DNA from: Eupeodes corollae
Taxonomy: Eukaryota; Arthropoda; Insecta; Diptera; Syrphidae
Direction: 5' to 3'
DNA length: 64,000 nt
NCBI RefSeq assembly: GCF_945859685.1
Contig: NC_079147.1
Coordinates: 10,519,289 to 10,583,288 of the forward strand
Below are positions 47,579 to 59,650 of the stretch, in pieces (position 1 is the stretch's first letter; each line of letters opens with the position of its first letter). Both the position numbers and the translations under genes were made by a program. Below the pieces are notes generated by a model, which ran no database searches, was not told the origin of the DNA, and saw only the letters and a program-made list of their open reading frames with translations.

Positions 47579-48986
47579 TAGTACTCGATATGTACTGAAA
47601 CTTTTGTGCTGAACACACTATTCCCAATACTCCAATGATTATAACTACGGAGAAAAATATTATTAGACATTTTTTTGTTTTAGCTTAGAGCAGAGAACTG
47701 AACTGCCAAAAAATGTATGTGTTTCTAAGTACTTTAAATAAAATGACGGGGGAATGGAATAAGAATTTCACGTTAATTGACACAGAAAGATTTAAAATTC
47801 TAAAATTTTTGACAGTTAAGATTTGTACTGTGTTTGATAGAAAATTCAAAAAGGTCTGATTACACTTTGTGCAGTTTAAAGTATTATGCTTTGCATCAAA
47901 TGATTGTTCTTACTTCTGACTAAATGTAACAAATAAATATCAGTCTTTTTTTTTAAATAAAGCTCAACACTTTTAAATTAAAAACATATAAACTATACCA
48001 AAAGATTGGTTTTATGAAACGTCAACATTCTATATATTTTGACGTTAAGTCACGATCAAATAGACAGAATCACATGTCATACGGGATATTAGATTTTGAT
48101 TACCCAAAAAGTTAATTAAAAAAATCTCTTTAAGAATATATTCAAGTCAACTATTGAATAAATACCAAGCTATAGTATTTTTCCCAACTTCAAAGTTGAG
48201 CTTTTTTAATAACTTTCCAGTAAACTTCCCAAAAAGTCGCCTTATTTTCTTGTTGTTGTATGATTTGGGAAATATAATAAGAAACTACAAGAAATGGCTC
48301 TATCTCTCTAAAACTGGCCACAAATCGTAAAATCAATGTCATATTACCCAAATCAATTTTAAATTATCATAACGCCCAAATTTCTAATAGGCTTATCGAC
48401 CAAAAGATGTTATGTTCTTCAACATTTGGGAATTCTGACAAAATTTTTGTTTATTTTGGACACCATGACATTTTGTGTTTCCTAATTTTATCGGCCAAAC
48501 GCAAACATTAAACGAATTCATATCACACAAAAACTCGGAACGTCAAGAGACCGTAGCAATTATATTTGGCTTTATTATACTTTCAGAAAGCGAAATAAAG
48601 CTAATTTTTAAAGTGAAATACACCGAAATGGTTCGCTTGTTTACAGCACCCGTAAATAGTGAATTATGTATGAGCATATTGCTCTCTGTAACCTCCCTGA
48701 TTAAGCTCACTATAGGTATGAAATAATTGTATGAAATTTCTAATTTTGGGCGTTACTACACTGAAAGCTGGTTTGGTTAATATGACAATTTATTTGGGTT
48801 TTGTGACATTTGCTTTTTGATATTTTTTTTACTACGTCTCTATTTTTGGGCTTTATGTAATTTTATAATTTGGGTTATATGTCATTGGTTGACAAGACAC
48901 AAGAAATGATAGAATCCATCATCGCAATAATTTCTAAAATAAATGTCACAAAGCCCAACCCAACTAACAATTTGGGCGTTCTTTCA
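47579..48986. other. No recognised gene; loose inverted repeat
   Basis: AT-rich. TTGGGTTTTGTGACATTT (about 48794) has a near reverse complement AAATGTCACAAAGCCCAA at 48941, so the stretch may hold an old fold-back element. ORFs here show no recognisable domain. Confidence 0.35.
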
Positions 48987-49262
48987 TTAATTTCCCATAG
49001 GAAGTTATTGCCATGGGTCCGATTTATCAAAATGAAAATTTTGACATTTCTCGACGTTTCAAGGTCCCTAGAGTCGAAATAAAAGATTTTTGAAAGATGT
49101 CTGTGCGTGAGTGTGTTAGTACGTTTGTACGTCCGTACGTTCGCGACGTTTTTTTCGTCGTCCAAAGCTCAAGAACCAAAAGAGATTACGACTTCAAATA
49201 AATTTTGTTATACAGATAATAATGCAGAAAGATGCTAAAAGGGCTCTCAAGAAAATTGCTCG
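48987..49262 (+). repeat. Hairpin-ended repeat, left end only (copy D)
   Basis: TTCCCATAGGAAGTTATTGC begins the copy; GGGTCCGATTTATCAAAATG, the CGTACGT cluster and CTCAAGAACCAAAAGAGATT follow. It stops after GGGCTCTCAAGAAAATTGC without monomers, like copy B. Confidence 0.75.
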
Positions 49263-49841
49263 TCGGTTGGGGTGGTTCTTTGACCTCCTAATCGTCACAA
49301 AAAAAAAATTCAGTCAAGGCTAGGGTACCTATAGATGTTACAAGGCACGCGAGTAATATGTGTCTACCCTCCCTTCCATTGTCGTCATCCTAGCCTAGAC
49401 GACCCTTTGCACTTTACGATTTGTCACACTCATCTCTTAAAACAAATCTTAACACTTAATTTCGAATTCAAAAGTATACATTGCGGATTTTATTCAATTT
49501 ATTTTTTGCTTAGTTTTTAAGTTAAGTTTCATTCATTTTCACACTTTCCATTTCAAAAGGCTTTCACTTTTTCCCCACAATTTTGGAAATGTGGTGAACC
49601 TTTTTAGTTTGAGACATTGAACCGCTTGCTTGTCGAACACTCCAAATGGCGTTCAACCGATTTAACTATTTTGTCTCTTGAAGAATAGGAGATTGTAGCA
49701 GATTTCTACCAAGTTACTTAATAACCTGGTAATCCTGTTTAAGGTTAAATAGACAGCAACTACATTTACTGAGCGCCTGATACACGATCTGTCAATTGAA
49801 GTCCCTAAGAACTTATTGTGTGGAAGGAAAACGCTTGTATT
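49263..49841. other. No recognised gene
   Basis: Unique-looking sequence between two copies of the hairpin-ended repeat; only short ORFs. Confidence 0.4.
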
Positions 49842-51838
49842 TTTAACTTCCCATAGGAAGTTATTGTAATAGGTCCGATTTGTCAAATTGAAAATTTCGA
49901 CATTTCTCGACCTTTCAAGGTCCCTAGACTCGAAATAAAAGATTTTTAGAAAGATGTCTGTGCGTGTGTGTCAACGTACGTTCGTACATCCGTACGTCCA
50001 TACGTTCGCAAAGTTTTTTTCGTCCTCCATAGCTCAAGAACCAGAAGAGATATCAACTTCAAATACATTTTGTTATACAGATAATGAGGCAGAAAGATGC
50101 AGAAAGGGCTCTCAAGAAAATTGCGTGGGTGGTTTTTTTACCATAGCAGTTTGAAAAAAAGGTGAACATTTTGGTTAACCCTAAATATCTTACGAACCAA
50201 AAACGCTAGAGACTTGAATTAAATTTAATATAATATATTGTAACGTGATACCAAACAGGTATATTTTTTGAAAAAAATCCATGTAACGGTTTTTTTTGGA
50301 AATCAATAAAACTGAAAAAAAAATTGTCAAAATTTTACGACTGAAATATGATTTCATCTCAAAAATAATTTTGTTCAACGAAGAATAATGTTTTCTGAAA
50401 TATGATTTCATCTCAAAAATAATTTTGTTCAACGAAGAATAATGTTTTTGACATCTGATAAAATTTTGAGAAAAATCGAATTGACAGTTTTTTTTATAAA
50501 AAATACAAATCTAAAAAAAACATTTCTCAAAGTTCGTAAAAATTGAATATCGATTCAAATGTCTTTTCAAAAACTTGAAATTTAGGCTTCAAGCTTACAT
50601 ATTTTATCTTATAAGAAATATTGTTTTCAACATTCTGAAAAATTTTGAGAAAAATCGAATTAACAGTTTTTTATACAAAAAATAAAAACCTAAAAATAAA
50701 TGTATAAAAGTTGGTAAAAATTGATTTTTGGCTCAAATATCTTTTCAAAACTTTGAGATATTAGAATTTACTTTTATCTTTCAAAAAATCTTGTTGTCAA
50801 CATTCACTAAAATTTTGACAGTTTTTTTACGAAAAATTAAAAACAAAAAAAAATTAACAATAGTTGGTAAAAAATGATTTTCGACTCAAATATCTTTTTA
50901 AAAATTTGAGATAATAGCTTCAAACTAATTTTACTTATAAGAAATATTGTTTTCAATACTAGGACATATTTTGAGAAAAATCGAATTTACAGTTTTTTAT
51001 AAAAAGTAAAAACCTAAACAAAATGTTTAAAAGTTGGTAAAAATTTATTTTCGACTCAAATATCTTTTCAAAAATTGTAGATATTGGCTTTAAACTACTT
51101 TCATATTTCAAAAAAATATTGTTTTAACATTCAGTAAAATTTTGAAAAAAATCGAATTGACAGTTTTTTTTACAAAAAATATAAACCTAAAACAAAAATT
51201 TTAAAAAATTGGTAAAAATTGAATTTCAACTCAAATATCTTTTCAAAACTTTGAGATATTGGCTTTAATTTACTTTTATGTTTCAAAAAATATTCTTGCC
51301 AACATTTAGTAAAATTTTGAAAAAAATCCAATTGACAGTTTTTGTAAAAAAAAATTAAAAACCTAAAAAACTTTAACAAAAGTTGGTAAAAATTGATTTT
51401 CGACTCAAAAATCTTTTCAACAATTTGAAATATTGGCTTCAAACTAATTTTATCTTATAAGCAATATTGTTTTTAACATTCGATAAAATTTTAAAAGAAA
51501 TCGAATGGACATTTTTTTTACAAAAAATAAAACTCTAAAAAAAACAATACTTAAACTTGGTAAAATTTTACTTTCGGCTCAAATAGCTTTTTAAAAATTT
51601 AAAATATTGGCTTCAAAGTTATTTTATTTCACAGAAAATATTGTTTTCAATATTCAGTAATTTTTATATAAAAATCCAACAGTCCGTTTTTTCATAAGAA
51701 ATTAAATCTACAAAAAATAGTACGCAAATTTGGTAAAAATTGATACGAGTAGGTAAATATGGACAAAATTTTAAGCAAGACAAATCGACAGACGGGTGGG
51801 AAGTTATCAGTTTGAGTCGCATCCCAGCCTCTTTTTTT
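49842..51838 (+). repeat. Hairpin-ended satellite-bearing repeat, full copy E
   Basis: The left end (AACTTCC-CATA-GGAAGTT at about 49844) and right end (GACAAATCGACAGACGGGTG, then GGGAAGTTATCAGTTTGAGT) match copy C. The internal phrase GACAG-T(n)...AAAAACC recurs near 50483, 50664, 50816, 50988, 51162, 51334, 51507 and 51680, so there are about eight monomers of about 172 bp versus six in copy C. It includes an exact 54 bp tandem duplication. Confidence 0.8.
50341..50448 (+). repeat. Exact 54 bp tandem duplication
   Basis: 50341-50394 and 50395-50448 are identical, both starting CTGAAATATGATTTCATCTC. It lies inside copy E. Confidence 0.9.
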
Positions 51839-53440
51839 GTTCTTCAATTTGAACTTAAAACTTATATATGTGTCGACTTGTCGTTGTTATGGTCCAATGC
51901 AGATAAAAGACTAAACCAGAATTTTGAACAATGGATGTAGCCTCGAAATCTCGCTGGTAGTTCTTTGGTTTTGACCAATACCTACAAAAGTCTTTGTTTC
52001 CAAGGCTCAAATAAAAATAATATTTTCTGTTATTCCAACATAGTGTGAGTTTTCTTAACTCCTGACTTTTCTACCGAGAAAAAGTTTTCCAGTTAACATC
52101 ATTCCCAATGATATCCGCTTTGAGATTGTTACATGATGTTGAAACATTCTCACAATTCTCTTGAGTTTGTCGCTAGGGTTCCTACCTTAACTCTACTGCA
52201 TTTTTAACTAATTCATACCTATTCCGAAATTCCTAATTCCTTAACTGTCAACTTGACAGCTCAATTATTTATTAGATGTCAACAAAACCAAAGTTTGAAT
52301 ATTTTGATATCGAATCCTTTATTTATTTCATTATTGAAAATGAAATTTAGAATAATTTAACTGATAACTTTTTTAACAAAACACGAAAACCTACAAACCT
52401 TTTAAGCAAGACAAATCGACTGACGGGGTGTTAAGTTATCAGTGTGGGTCGCATTCCAGCCTCTTTTTTTAGATTTATTTAGGCATTACGATATTCATTT
52501 TGTTTTTTTTTTTTGGCGATTTGTTTAAAACTTTTTTTTTGCTTTGTGACCAATTTTTGGTTTTAGGATATATTTTAAGATTTGAGCTTTATGATTTCTG
52601 GCAAAAAGACCTAACCCCTCGAAAACAGCTGGCCCTCAACTTTAGACACCTATTAAAAGTTCACAACAAAGTGCGGACGTGTAATTTAATACACATTCAT
52701 TCATATTTTTGTATTCTTAAGTGTTTTATGCTTGATATAAAATCCAGCTCTGTATAGAAAGTTGATAAGGTACCTACCTATACAATATAGTGTGCTTTCA
52801 TCCCCTATTAAAAAGTGGGTGGTTAACTGGCCAAAACATGAACCTAAGGTTGACTAAATAAATATACAATATAAAGATTTGAACTAATTTCAGTTAAAAG
52901 CATAATTCACCTTCTGCATTGATATTTATGCGAGAAATTGAGACTCAAACATGAAAAACAACCCCTAAAAATCTGAGAAAAGTTCGAGTTCGAGTCTTTA
53001 TTGTGATTAAAACAAAATTTCACATTCACATCAAACACAACAAACAAAATAATTCTTCTCTCGGCAACAAAATAGAACCATCTTTCACTATACTCGTCTC
53101 GTATAAGGATAAACGAGTCCTTAGAGATTTTGTGTATAGGTACTCGTTGATTGAAAATTTTCGTTCATGATCCTGGATGTGGTCTGGTAGGACATCGTCG
53201 GTCGGTCGGAGTCGTATTCGGATTCGAATTTGGATTCAGATGGGGATGTTGGCAGGGTAGGGTGGGAAAAAAAGCTTTGCAACAAGAATCAACTGTCGTC
53301 CTCGTTTCAACAGAAACTCAATGTTTTTGTGGCCATCAGTGTCGCGCTGAACACGAAACCGTTTGCACCTAATCACTCTCTCTCGCTATATATCCGTTCC
53401 GTCTTTTGTCGAGAATTGAGAGTTGAGGCGAGACTTAGCG
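51839..53440. other. No recognised gene upstream of the GPCR exon
   Basis: AT-rich sequence with one repeat end (listed separately). The last few hundred bases become less AT-rich toward the GPCR 5' UTR. Confidence 0.4.
52392..52466 (+). repeat. Hairpin-ended repeat, right end only (copy F)
   Basis: CCTTTTAAGCAAGACAAATC, then GACTGACGGGGTGTTAAGTT, then ATCAGTGTGGGTCGCATTCC match the right terminus of copies C and E. No other part of the family is present. Confidence 0.75.
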
Positions 53441-53663
53441 TCGTCGTCGTAGCGCGTCCTCAGTCAGCATCGTTGTTCTTCTTCATAATCCACACAAATT
53501 GTGTGTGGTATATGTTAGGTGTACAACAGCCCGTGTCCTTTGTGGCAGCAATCAGATGGTAAAGAGATGCATCAACAGCAGCATCACCATAACCATAAAT
53601 AGTGATTTTTGTTTTGTTTAATTGCTGTTCTTTTATATCAAAAAAACGTTAAGGCGGGGTAGC

Positions 53664-53688
53664 GTGGCGCAGCGTAGCGTAGCGCCAC
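53664..53688 (+). repeat. GC-rich hairpin in the GPCR 5' UTR region
   Basis: GTGGCGC and GCGCCAC flank an 11 bp AGCGTAGCGTA spacer, giving a strong RNA stem about 275 bp before the start codon. It would affect translation only if the transcript includes it. Confidence 0.6.
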
Positions 53689-53961
53689 TTGTGTGAAATT
53701 GTATAACCAGACAAATCAATCAATCTCACTGCTGCAGACAACGCACCACCTAGCAGCAAGCACCAATATCAGTGTTTTTTTTTGTGTACAGCCTTCCTCC
53801 TCTCTCCTCGGTGGTAAGGCAAAGGACTTTGAATAAAAAATGCACTCCGTCTCGACGCGATTTTTTTCAACAATCTGACTTAGTTTTAACACAAGTCCAC
53901 AAGTGTAGAAGTGAACAAGTGAAGTGAAAAATTGAAAAAAAAAAACGAAATCATTTAAAAA

Positions 53962-54676
53962 ATGGATACAATAATTGGTGGAGGCACTCACTCCTTGCTA
54001 GACACTATGTGCAATCTAAGTAGTAGCACCTTGGCTGAGTGCATTCATCGCAGCACAACAACCACCACCACTACCACTACCATTGCCACCCCTTTCTCAT
54101 CCTCATCATCGTCCTCATCCTCTTCGTCTGCGTTTTCCTCATCGAGTTCCTCGTCGAGTTCCAGCTCCTCCGATCCATTGATTGACATAAACGATTTCAA
54201 TGGCCTAGATTACTCGGCTGTAGCGCTGGCGGTGGACAATTTCAGTTACAGTGTATTACAACTGGCTCCGGGAGCGGTCAATCGGAGTTCATCGAATTTA
54301 AGCAGCTGCACTAGCCACGCTGCAAGATTGGCCATGGATACTTCTATTAATCAATCATCATCTGTCGCGTCGTCCTTTTTATCGTCGTCGTCGTCGTCGC
54401 CGTTGTTGTCGTCGGGCGAGGATGTTTATGAGATGTGCCTAACCGATGCGGATTATCTTTATCGACACTCCTCCATTATGACCCTGGTGTATTGCATTGC
54501 TTACATAATCGTATTCATAGTTGGATTGGTCGGGAATAGTTTTGTGATAGCTGTGGTCCTTCGGGCTCCTCGCATGCGAACAGTTACCAATTATTTTATT
54601 GTGAATTTGGCCATTGCTGATATTTTGGTCATTGTCTTTTGTTTGCCAGCAACTTTGATGAGCAACATATTTGTCC
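53962..54676 (+). CDS. SIFaR: Neuropeptide GPCR, first coding exon (SIFamide receptor-like)
   Basis: This is the N-terminal part of a rhodopsin-class peptide receptor. The ATG at 53962 follows an A-rich leader (AAAA before ATG). The exon has 238 codons plus one base and ends at a GTGAGT donor (54677), phase 1. Residues 1-165 form a long extracellular N-terminus with poly-Thr (about 32-40) and poly-Ser tracts and several N-glycosylation sequons (NFS, NRS, NLS, NQS). TM1 is about 172-199 with the GN motif (Asn 192). TM2 follows PRMRTVTNYFIVNLAIADIL (Asp 220) and FCLPATLMSNIFV. The PRMRTVTNYFIVNLA stretch is what I associate with SIFamide receptors; other peptide receptors are possible. Remaining exons lie outside the window. 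Confidence 0.8.
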
Positions 54677-55857
54677 GTGAGTACCTTATGTGCATACATA
54701 TACATTTATATATTTTTTAGAGATTTTCATTTAAAGCTTTTTAAAAAAGATTAAAATTAAAAAATCCTTAAAAAATGCATCAAAAATGATGATTATATAA
54801 TTTCTGTCATGTGGCACATCAATCTTTTTCCTTTTTTTTATAGTTTGTGGAGAGAAGGTGTGTGTTGTTAAATCGGGGGAGGTGTAGATGGGTAGTAGAT
54901 GGTTGAAAAAAATAGGGGTGAATAAAGGGGTGTAAGGGGTTGTTATTTCTACTTCTATGCACTTTTCGCCTCAAGTGTTTTAAAGATGATGAAGATGAAG
55001 AGGTGTATGGCAGCAAGGATCTGAAAAAATGCTTGTTATTGTATACCTACTCGTACCTCCATGTCAGGATTTTGTATGTTTTTGTTGTTGTTATGTTATT
55101 TCATAGTCTCTCTCTCCTCTCTCTATGGCTTACTATCTCTATGTTTCTATGTCCTTAAAGCAAGGATCTTTATGTATTGTAGGAGTTGTGATATGTGTCA
55201 TATTAAAAGTATTGAATTATGCTCCCCATCATCATAACTCATCCATCTGTATGCACAAGTGGCAGTAGGACTCTAGCCCCCCTTTTTTTTTACTTTGCTT
55301 CTTTTCCTCCTCAACATTCGTCCTTTTTTTCCATTGCAAAACTACAAAATAAAATTAAACAAAATAAAAAATAAATTATAAGCTAGATATGTTCTAGGAG
55401 GAAGGCAGGTAAGTAGGTACACAAAAGTGTTGTGCTAGGCTAGGCCAGGTCAGGTAAAGCGAGGAGGTGAAGCGAGACGACGACGATGTGGAGTGGAGCA
55501 TGTGCATAGTCACACGACAAGGCGAGGGCACGGCACAACAACAACAATCAACACAAACAGCTATACCATATACCATTTATATCGAGGACGAAGGCATAGA
55601 GGGTGCAAAAGGATCATCGACACAGTACTGACCTAATTTTATTAAGCTTAGGCATACGTTTGTGCACCAAAATGTATCTCGTTTTTGTATAGTATATGCA
55701 TGTATGTCGTCTCTTATATGTATATTATGTATAGAAGTTGCAATTGTATGTAGTGGTGTATAGTCGATATGTCCTCGTCCTCTTGGCTGTTTGTGTTGTT
55801 TTTGTTATTGTTGTCGTCCTCGTGGTCTGCCTGATGGCTATATAGTAGGTATCTAGG
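54677..55857 (+). other. GPCR intron 1, 5' part
   Basis: Intron sequence with T-rich and microsatellite-like stretches (GTTGTT, TATGTATGT). No exon encoding TM3 or other receptor segments was recognised. Confidence 0.5.
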
Positions 55858-57420
55858 TACAGCTATGGCCAAAATAATAGGAATAAAAATTTGTTTTTGG
55901 TAAGGCTACAAATCAAAATTTTAAACATTTGATGTGATTTTTAAAAAGTGATATTGAATGAGAAGATTTTAAACCCCTTTTAATACATGCTTTATTAAAA
56001 CGGACTACAAAAATTGGAATTCTTTAAAAAAAATATATATTTCGACAAAAAATTTTAGTGGTTGATAAATTATCCGATTAACAATTAAGTAATGTATAAG
56101 TTTTGTAAAGTTTTGGTGGATTTAGTACTTAGGTGAGGTTTTTGAGATATCGTCTTTAAAAATGTGAAGATGTGGCTTTTTGAGACGATAAAAATTCATG
56201 CATTACTATTTTTTAAAACATTTTTGATGATTTTCTAAATGTATAATCCCTTTCTTTAACGTTGAAGTTAAGTATTCTTCACGTAAAATAATAAAGTTAT
56301 TATTATTAAAAGAAAGAAGACGATGAGAAGCTTCTTTTAAGGCTAATCAACTTAAATTCCTTCCAATCTTCGGAATATCAGATTTTTTTTGAAAGCATCC
56401 ACAATTAAGGAAGTCAGCAACGAAACCATCAAAAGAAGATGCACCCCTATCGAAATAAATACCAAAATGTCAGTGCAGCCGTGTATAAAAAGTTATACAT
56501 CAGTGAAAATAGAAAGGAAAGACTACGGTTTCCTAATGAACATATAACAAAGGAAACGTCTTCTTGGAATAGGGTGGAACTTCTTATTTGTGTACTGTTA
56601 GTTAACCATAAGACGTAAAACAATACTATAAATTAGGCTTTGTTCACGGTCGAAAGCAAATTTGGACTTAAAGGTTAGGATAGAAGAATTAATGAGTAGC
56701 GAAAGCAAATGGATAATTTAATTCATAACCATATTCGGGCTATTGTAAATTATGGCGGTTGGGTGGTCAAGGTAAGAGGATGTATTGCAAGTTCTGGTGA
56801 TCGGAAAAAACATTTTCTGAAACAAACAGTTTAATTTAGTTCACGAGTGAGTTGAAAAATCCTTTATCTTTTGGGGAGTTGAGTACCGCTAGTTTTCTGG
56901 AGAAATGTTTTGTTAAAATGCTTATGTCTCCATATTCATACTCTGGTCTAGTTATTAAAATTATCACTCAAAAAAGATAAATTCTGTTTCCTTGAAGTCG
57001 GAGCTGAAAACTCATATAAGGGAATTTTTAAAGCCAAGAAACTATGCTTTGGCAACACATAAGATTTAAACTCTTAAACTATTTCATCCATAACAAAAAC
57101 CAGATGTAAGTAACTCTTAAGTATACCTAATGCTGTCCTGTTACCTGTAAGTTTAGATATTAGTCAAACCAGTTAGGGATTCCTAATAAATAATTTTATT
57201 TTTAAATATGTTTTTTTCAAAAATGCAACCCCTTTCAGTTCATTTACTTTTGTTTTGAATTGTTAACCTTCTGCATGTGCAAAACCTTATTGCAGGTTTT
57301 TGTATGGAATTTAAAAAGGGTGGTTAAAATTTAAAGGCCGATGTTGATTTTGAACAAAACACAAATTATTTAGTAAATTATTGTCATTTCTTTTTATTAT
57401 GACATTATTGGTATGCGTTC

Positions 57421-57500
57421 AGCCCTGACAACTTAACTTGCACACAAGAATGGTTGAGAATTGTAAGTCACTAGGCCCTAGTTCTCAATGGACCTAATTT
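57421..57500 (+). mobile_element. SINE 3' fragment
   Basis: AGCCCTGACAACTTAACTTG, then CACACAAGAATGGTTGAGAA and TTGTAAGTCACTAGGCCCTA match the terminal body of the SINE at 3930 and 45690. The final GCGCC tail is lost. Confidence 0.7.
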
Positions 57501-57711
57501 ATTTACTTTTAAAATGGCCGGCACACTTCCAACCGATGATTAACATTTTTAATGACGCTGAGGTAAAAAATATCCACCACGTTAGATATCACGTAGATGG
57601 AAATTTTCGCACAAAAGAGCCATTGTTTTGTTAGCTGTACGGCAAGTTGCACTGTTCTATTGAACCACATGTCGTCCATATCCAATTTCGGCCATAAAAA
57701 GTTCGGTATCT

Positions 57712-59345
57712 TACTTACTCACTTACTTAAGGTGGCGCTACAGTCCGGGCGGACCTGCGCCTCAATTAACATGCGTCTCCAACCAGCTCAGTGCCTAGCT
57801 AAGCTAGCTGTCTTAAGTTTCGCACGCCAAATTAGTTGAGGTCTTCACCCACCTGAGTGCGCCAACTGAGTCGCGGTCTTCCTCTACTGCGCCGTCCCTC
57901 GGGATTGGTTCCAAAGACCTTCCGGGCTGGAGCGTTGATGTCCATTCGCTCTACATGACCTAGCTATTTAAGCCGTTGGTTATATCTTTCCCTCCATTCT
58001 CCATCTATGCGTACAAAAATCATCCGAAGAATTTTTCTCTCTAAGCATCCTAAGACGCTATCATCTTTCTTTGACAGGGTCCATGCCTCAGCGCCATAAA
58101 TGATTTTAGATGCTCGAGAGAGGACTTTTCTTCTCAATTGCCTTCACAGTCCAAAGAAGCAGCGATTTGCAAGAGTTATTCTTCGTTTGACTTCAGTGCT
58201 GGTGTCGTTGTCTGTGTTAATAGCGGTGCCTAGGTAGACAAAGTCCTTAACTACCTCAAAGTTATAGCTGTCCATCGTGACGTTTTGTCCAAGACGTCGT
58301 CGTTCAATGTCCTTTTTTGATGACAGCATATGCTTGGTCTTGCCCTCATTGACCACCAAACCTATCTTCTTCGCTTCCGTCGCAATACTCAAAAATGCTC
58401 TACTGACATCACGCTTTGATCTTCCAATTATGTCAATATCATCTGCGTATCCAAGTAATTGGATGGACCTTTGGAAGATTTTGCCTCTAGTGTTGATTAT
58501 TGAGTTTTGCACAATTATTTCCAGACCGATGTTGAAGAAGTCGCATGACAGTGCGTTGCCTTTTTTGACATGTAATGCATCGGTAAGATCTTTTCCGACC
58601 TTGATAGAGTAGCGTGTATTCTCCACCGTCATTCTGCACAAACGGATAAGTTTGACAGGGATGCCAAAACTAGACATTGCTCTGTAGAGCTCTTTCCTAT
58701 GGATGCTGTCATACGCGGCTTTAAAATCGATAAAGGTATCGATATGAAGTTACTGAGTTTTTTCCAAGATCTGCCGTAATGTCAATATTTTGTCGATAGT
58801 GGACTTTCCTGGTCTGAAGCCACACTGATAAGGACCACTCAGGTTGTTGACGAATGGCTTCAGACGTTCACATAATATGGCAGAGAGGATCTTGTGTGAA
58901 ATGTTAAGGAGACTGATGCCTCTGTACTTGGTGCAATTTACAGGGTCTCCTTTCTAATGTATCGGGCATACTATGCTGAGATTCCACTCATCGGACATGC
59001 TTTCTTTCGACCATATTTTGCAGATGAGTTGGTGCATGATTCCTACCAAGTCATCGCCTGCTGCTTTAAATAGTTCGGCTTCAGTTAAGAAATAGCTATC
59101 TTCACTTCGTCTAGGTCGGGTAAGCGCAATTGTTGATTTGCGTCGCCTAGGTTGTGTGGTTCTATCTCCCTTACAGAGGAATTCAGTTCGTCATCGCCGT
59201 TATATAATTTTGAGAAGAGGTCTTTCCATATTCTCATTTTCTCAACATAGACTGCAGTTCTACTACGATGTTCCCCTGATCGTTTTTACAGGCTTCGGTT
59301 CGTGGCTCGTACCCTTGGGAGGTTTTTTTTACCATTTTGTAAAAT
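57712..59345 (-). mobile_element. RTE-like LINE copy in the GPCR intron
   Basis: It starts with TTACTCACTTACTTAAGGTG on the plus strand. A minus-strand ORF (58144-58677) carries VKLIRLCRMTVENTRYSIKV, LLGYADDIDIIGRSKRDVSR and LVVNEGKTKHMLSSKKDIER. The upstream RT part (58680-59300) is frameshifted. No endonuclease remains. It is nested inside the Tc1-type element. Confidence 0.85.
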
Positions 59346-59349
59346 TCGT

Positions 59350-59650
59350 TTTCACCTCACGATAATAACTGACTTATCGACCTCATTGTGGAGGTTGACG
59401 ATGCCTCCAGCCGATAAAACCCACCAAACTTTGTATGTGCATTGGATTATTTGTTCTACCAAATGCATACATTTTTCTTCTTATTGTCGAACCCACTGAA
59501 GTAAAAATTTGCCTCATCAATGACGATTTTCTTCAAAAATTGATCATCCATTTTTGAAATTTTTTGCCACCATTCTGACCATTGACAAAACTTGAAATAG
59601 TCAAGAGGATTTGGTTTTTGGCTGTACGAGCAATAGTTTCGCAATATAAC
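59350..59650 (-). mobile_element. Mariner/Tc-type transposase remnant of a second family
   Basis: The minus strand reads FLKKIVIDEANFYFSGFDNK, then NVCIW, then in a shifted frame VWWVLSAGGIV. This resembles the FSDEAHFHLNGFVNKQN and VWCALSAGGI stretch of mariner-superfamily transposases. It abuts the truncated 5' end of the RTE-like copy. Confidence 0.6.

Noticed and set aside
41704..51838. CRISPR-like regular repeats
   Set aside because: The period is about 173 bp with degenerate units and no unique spacers, in an animal genome. It is a satellite-like array.
54940..55158. Candidate second exon of the GPCR
   Set aside because: The ORF does not encode a TM3-like segment (no conserved Cys, no DRY-type box) and lacks a phase-1 acceptor giving the expected Pro-Trp continuation.
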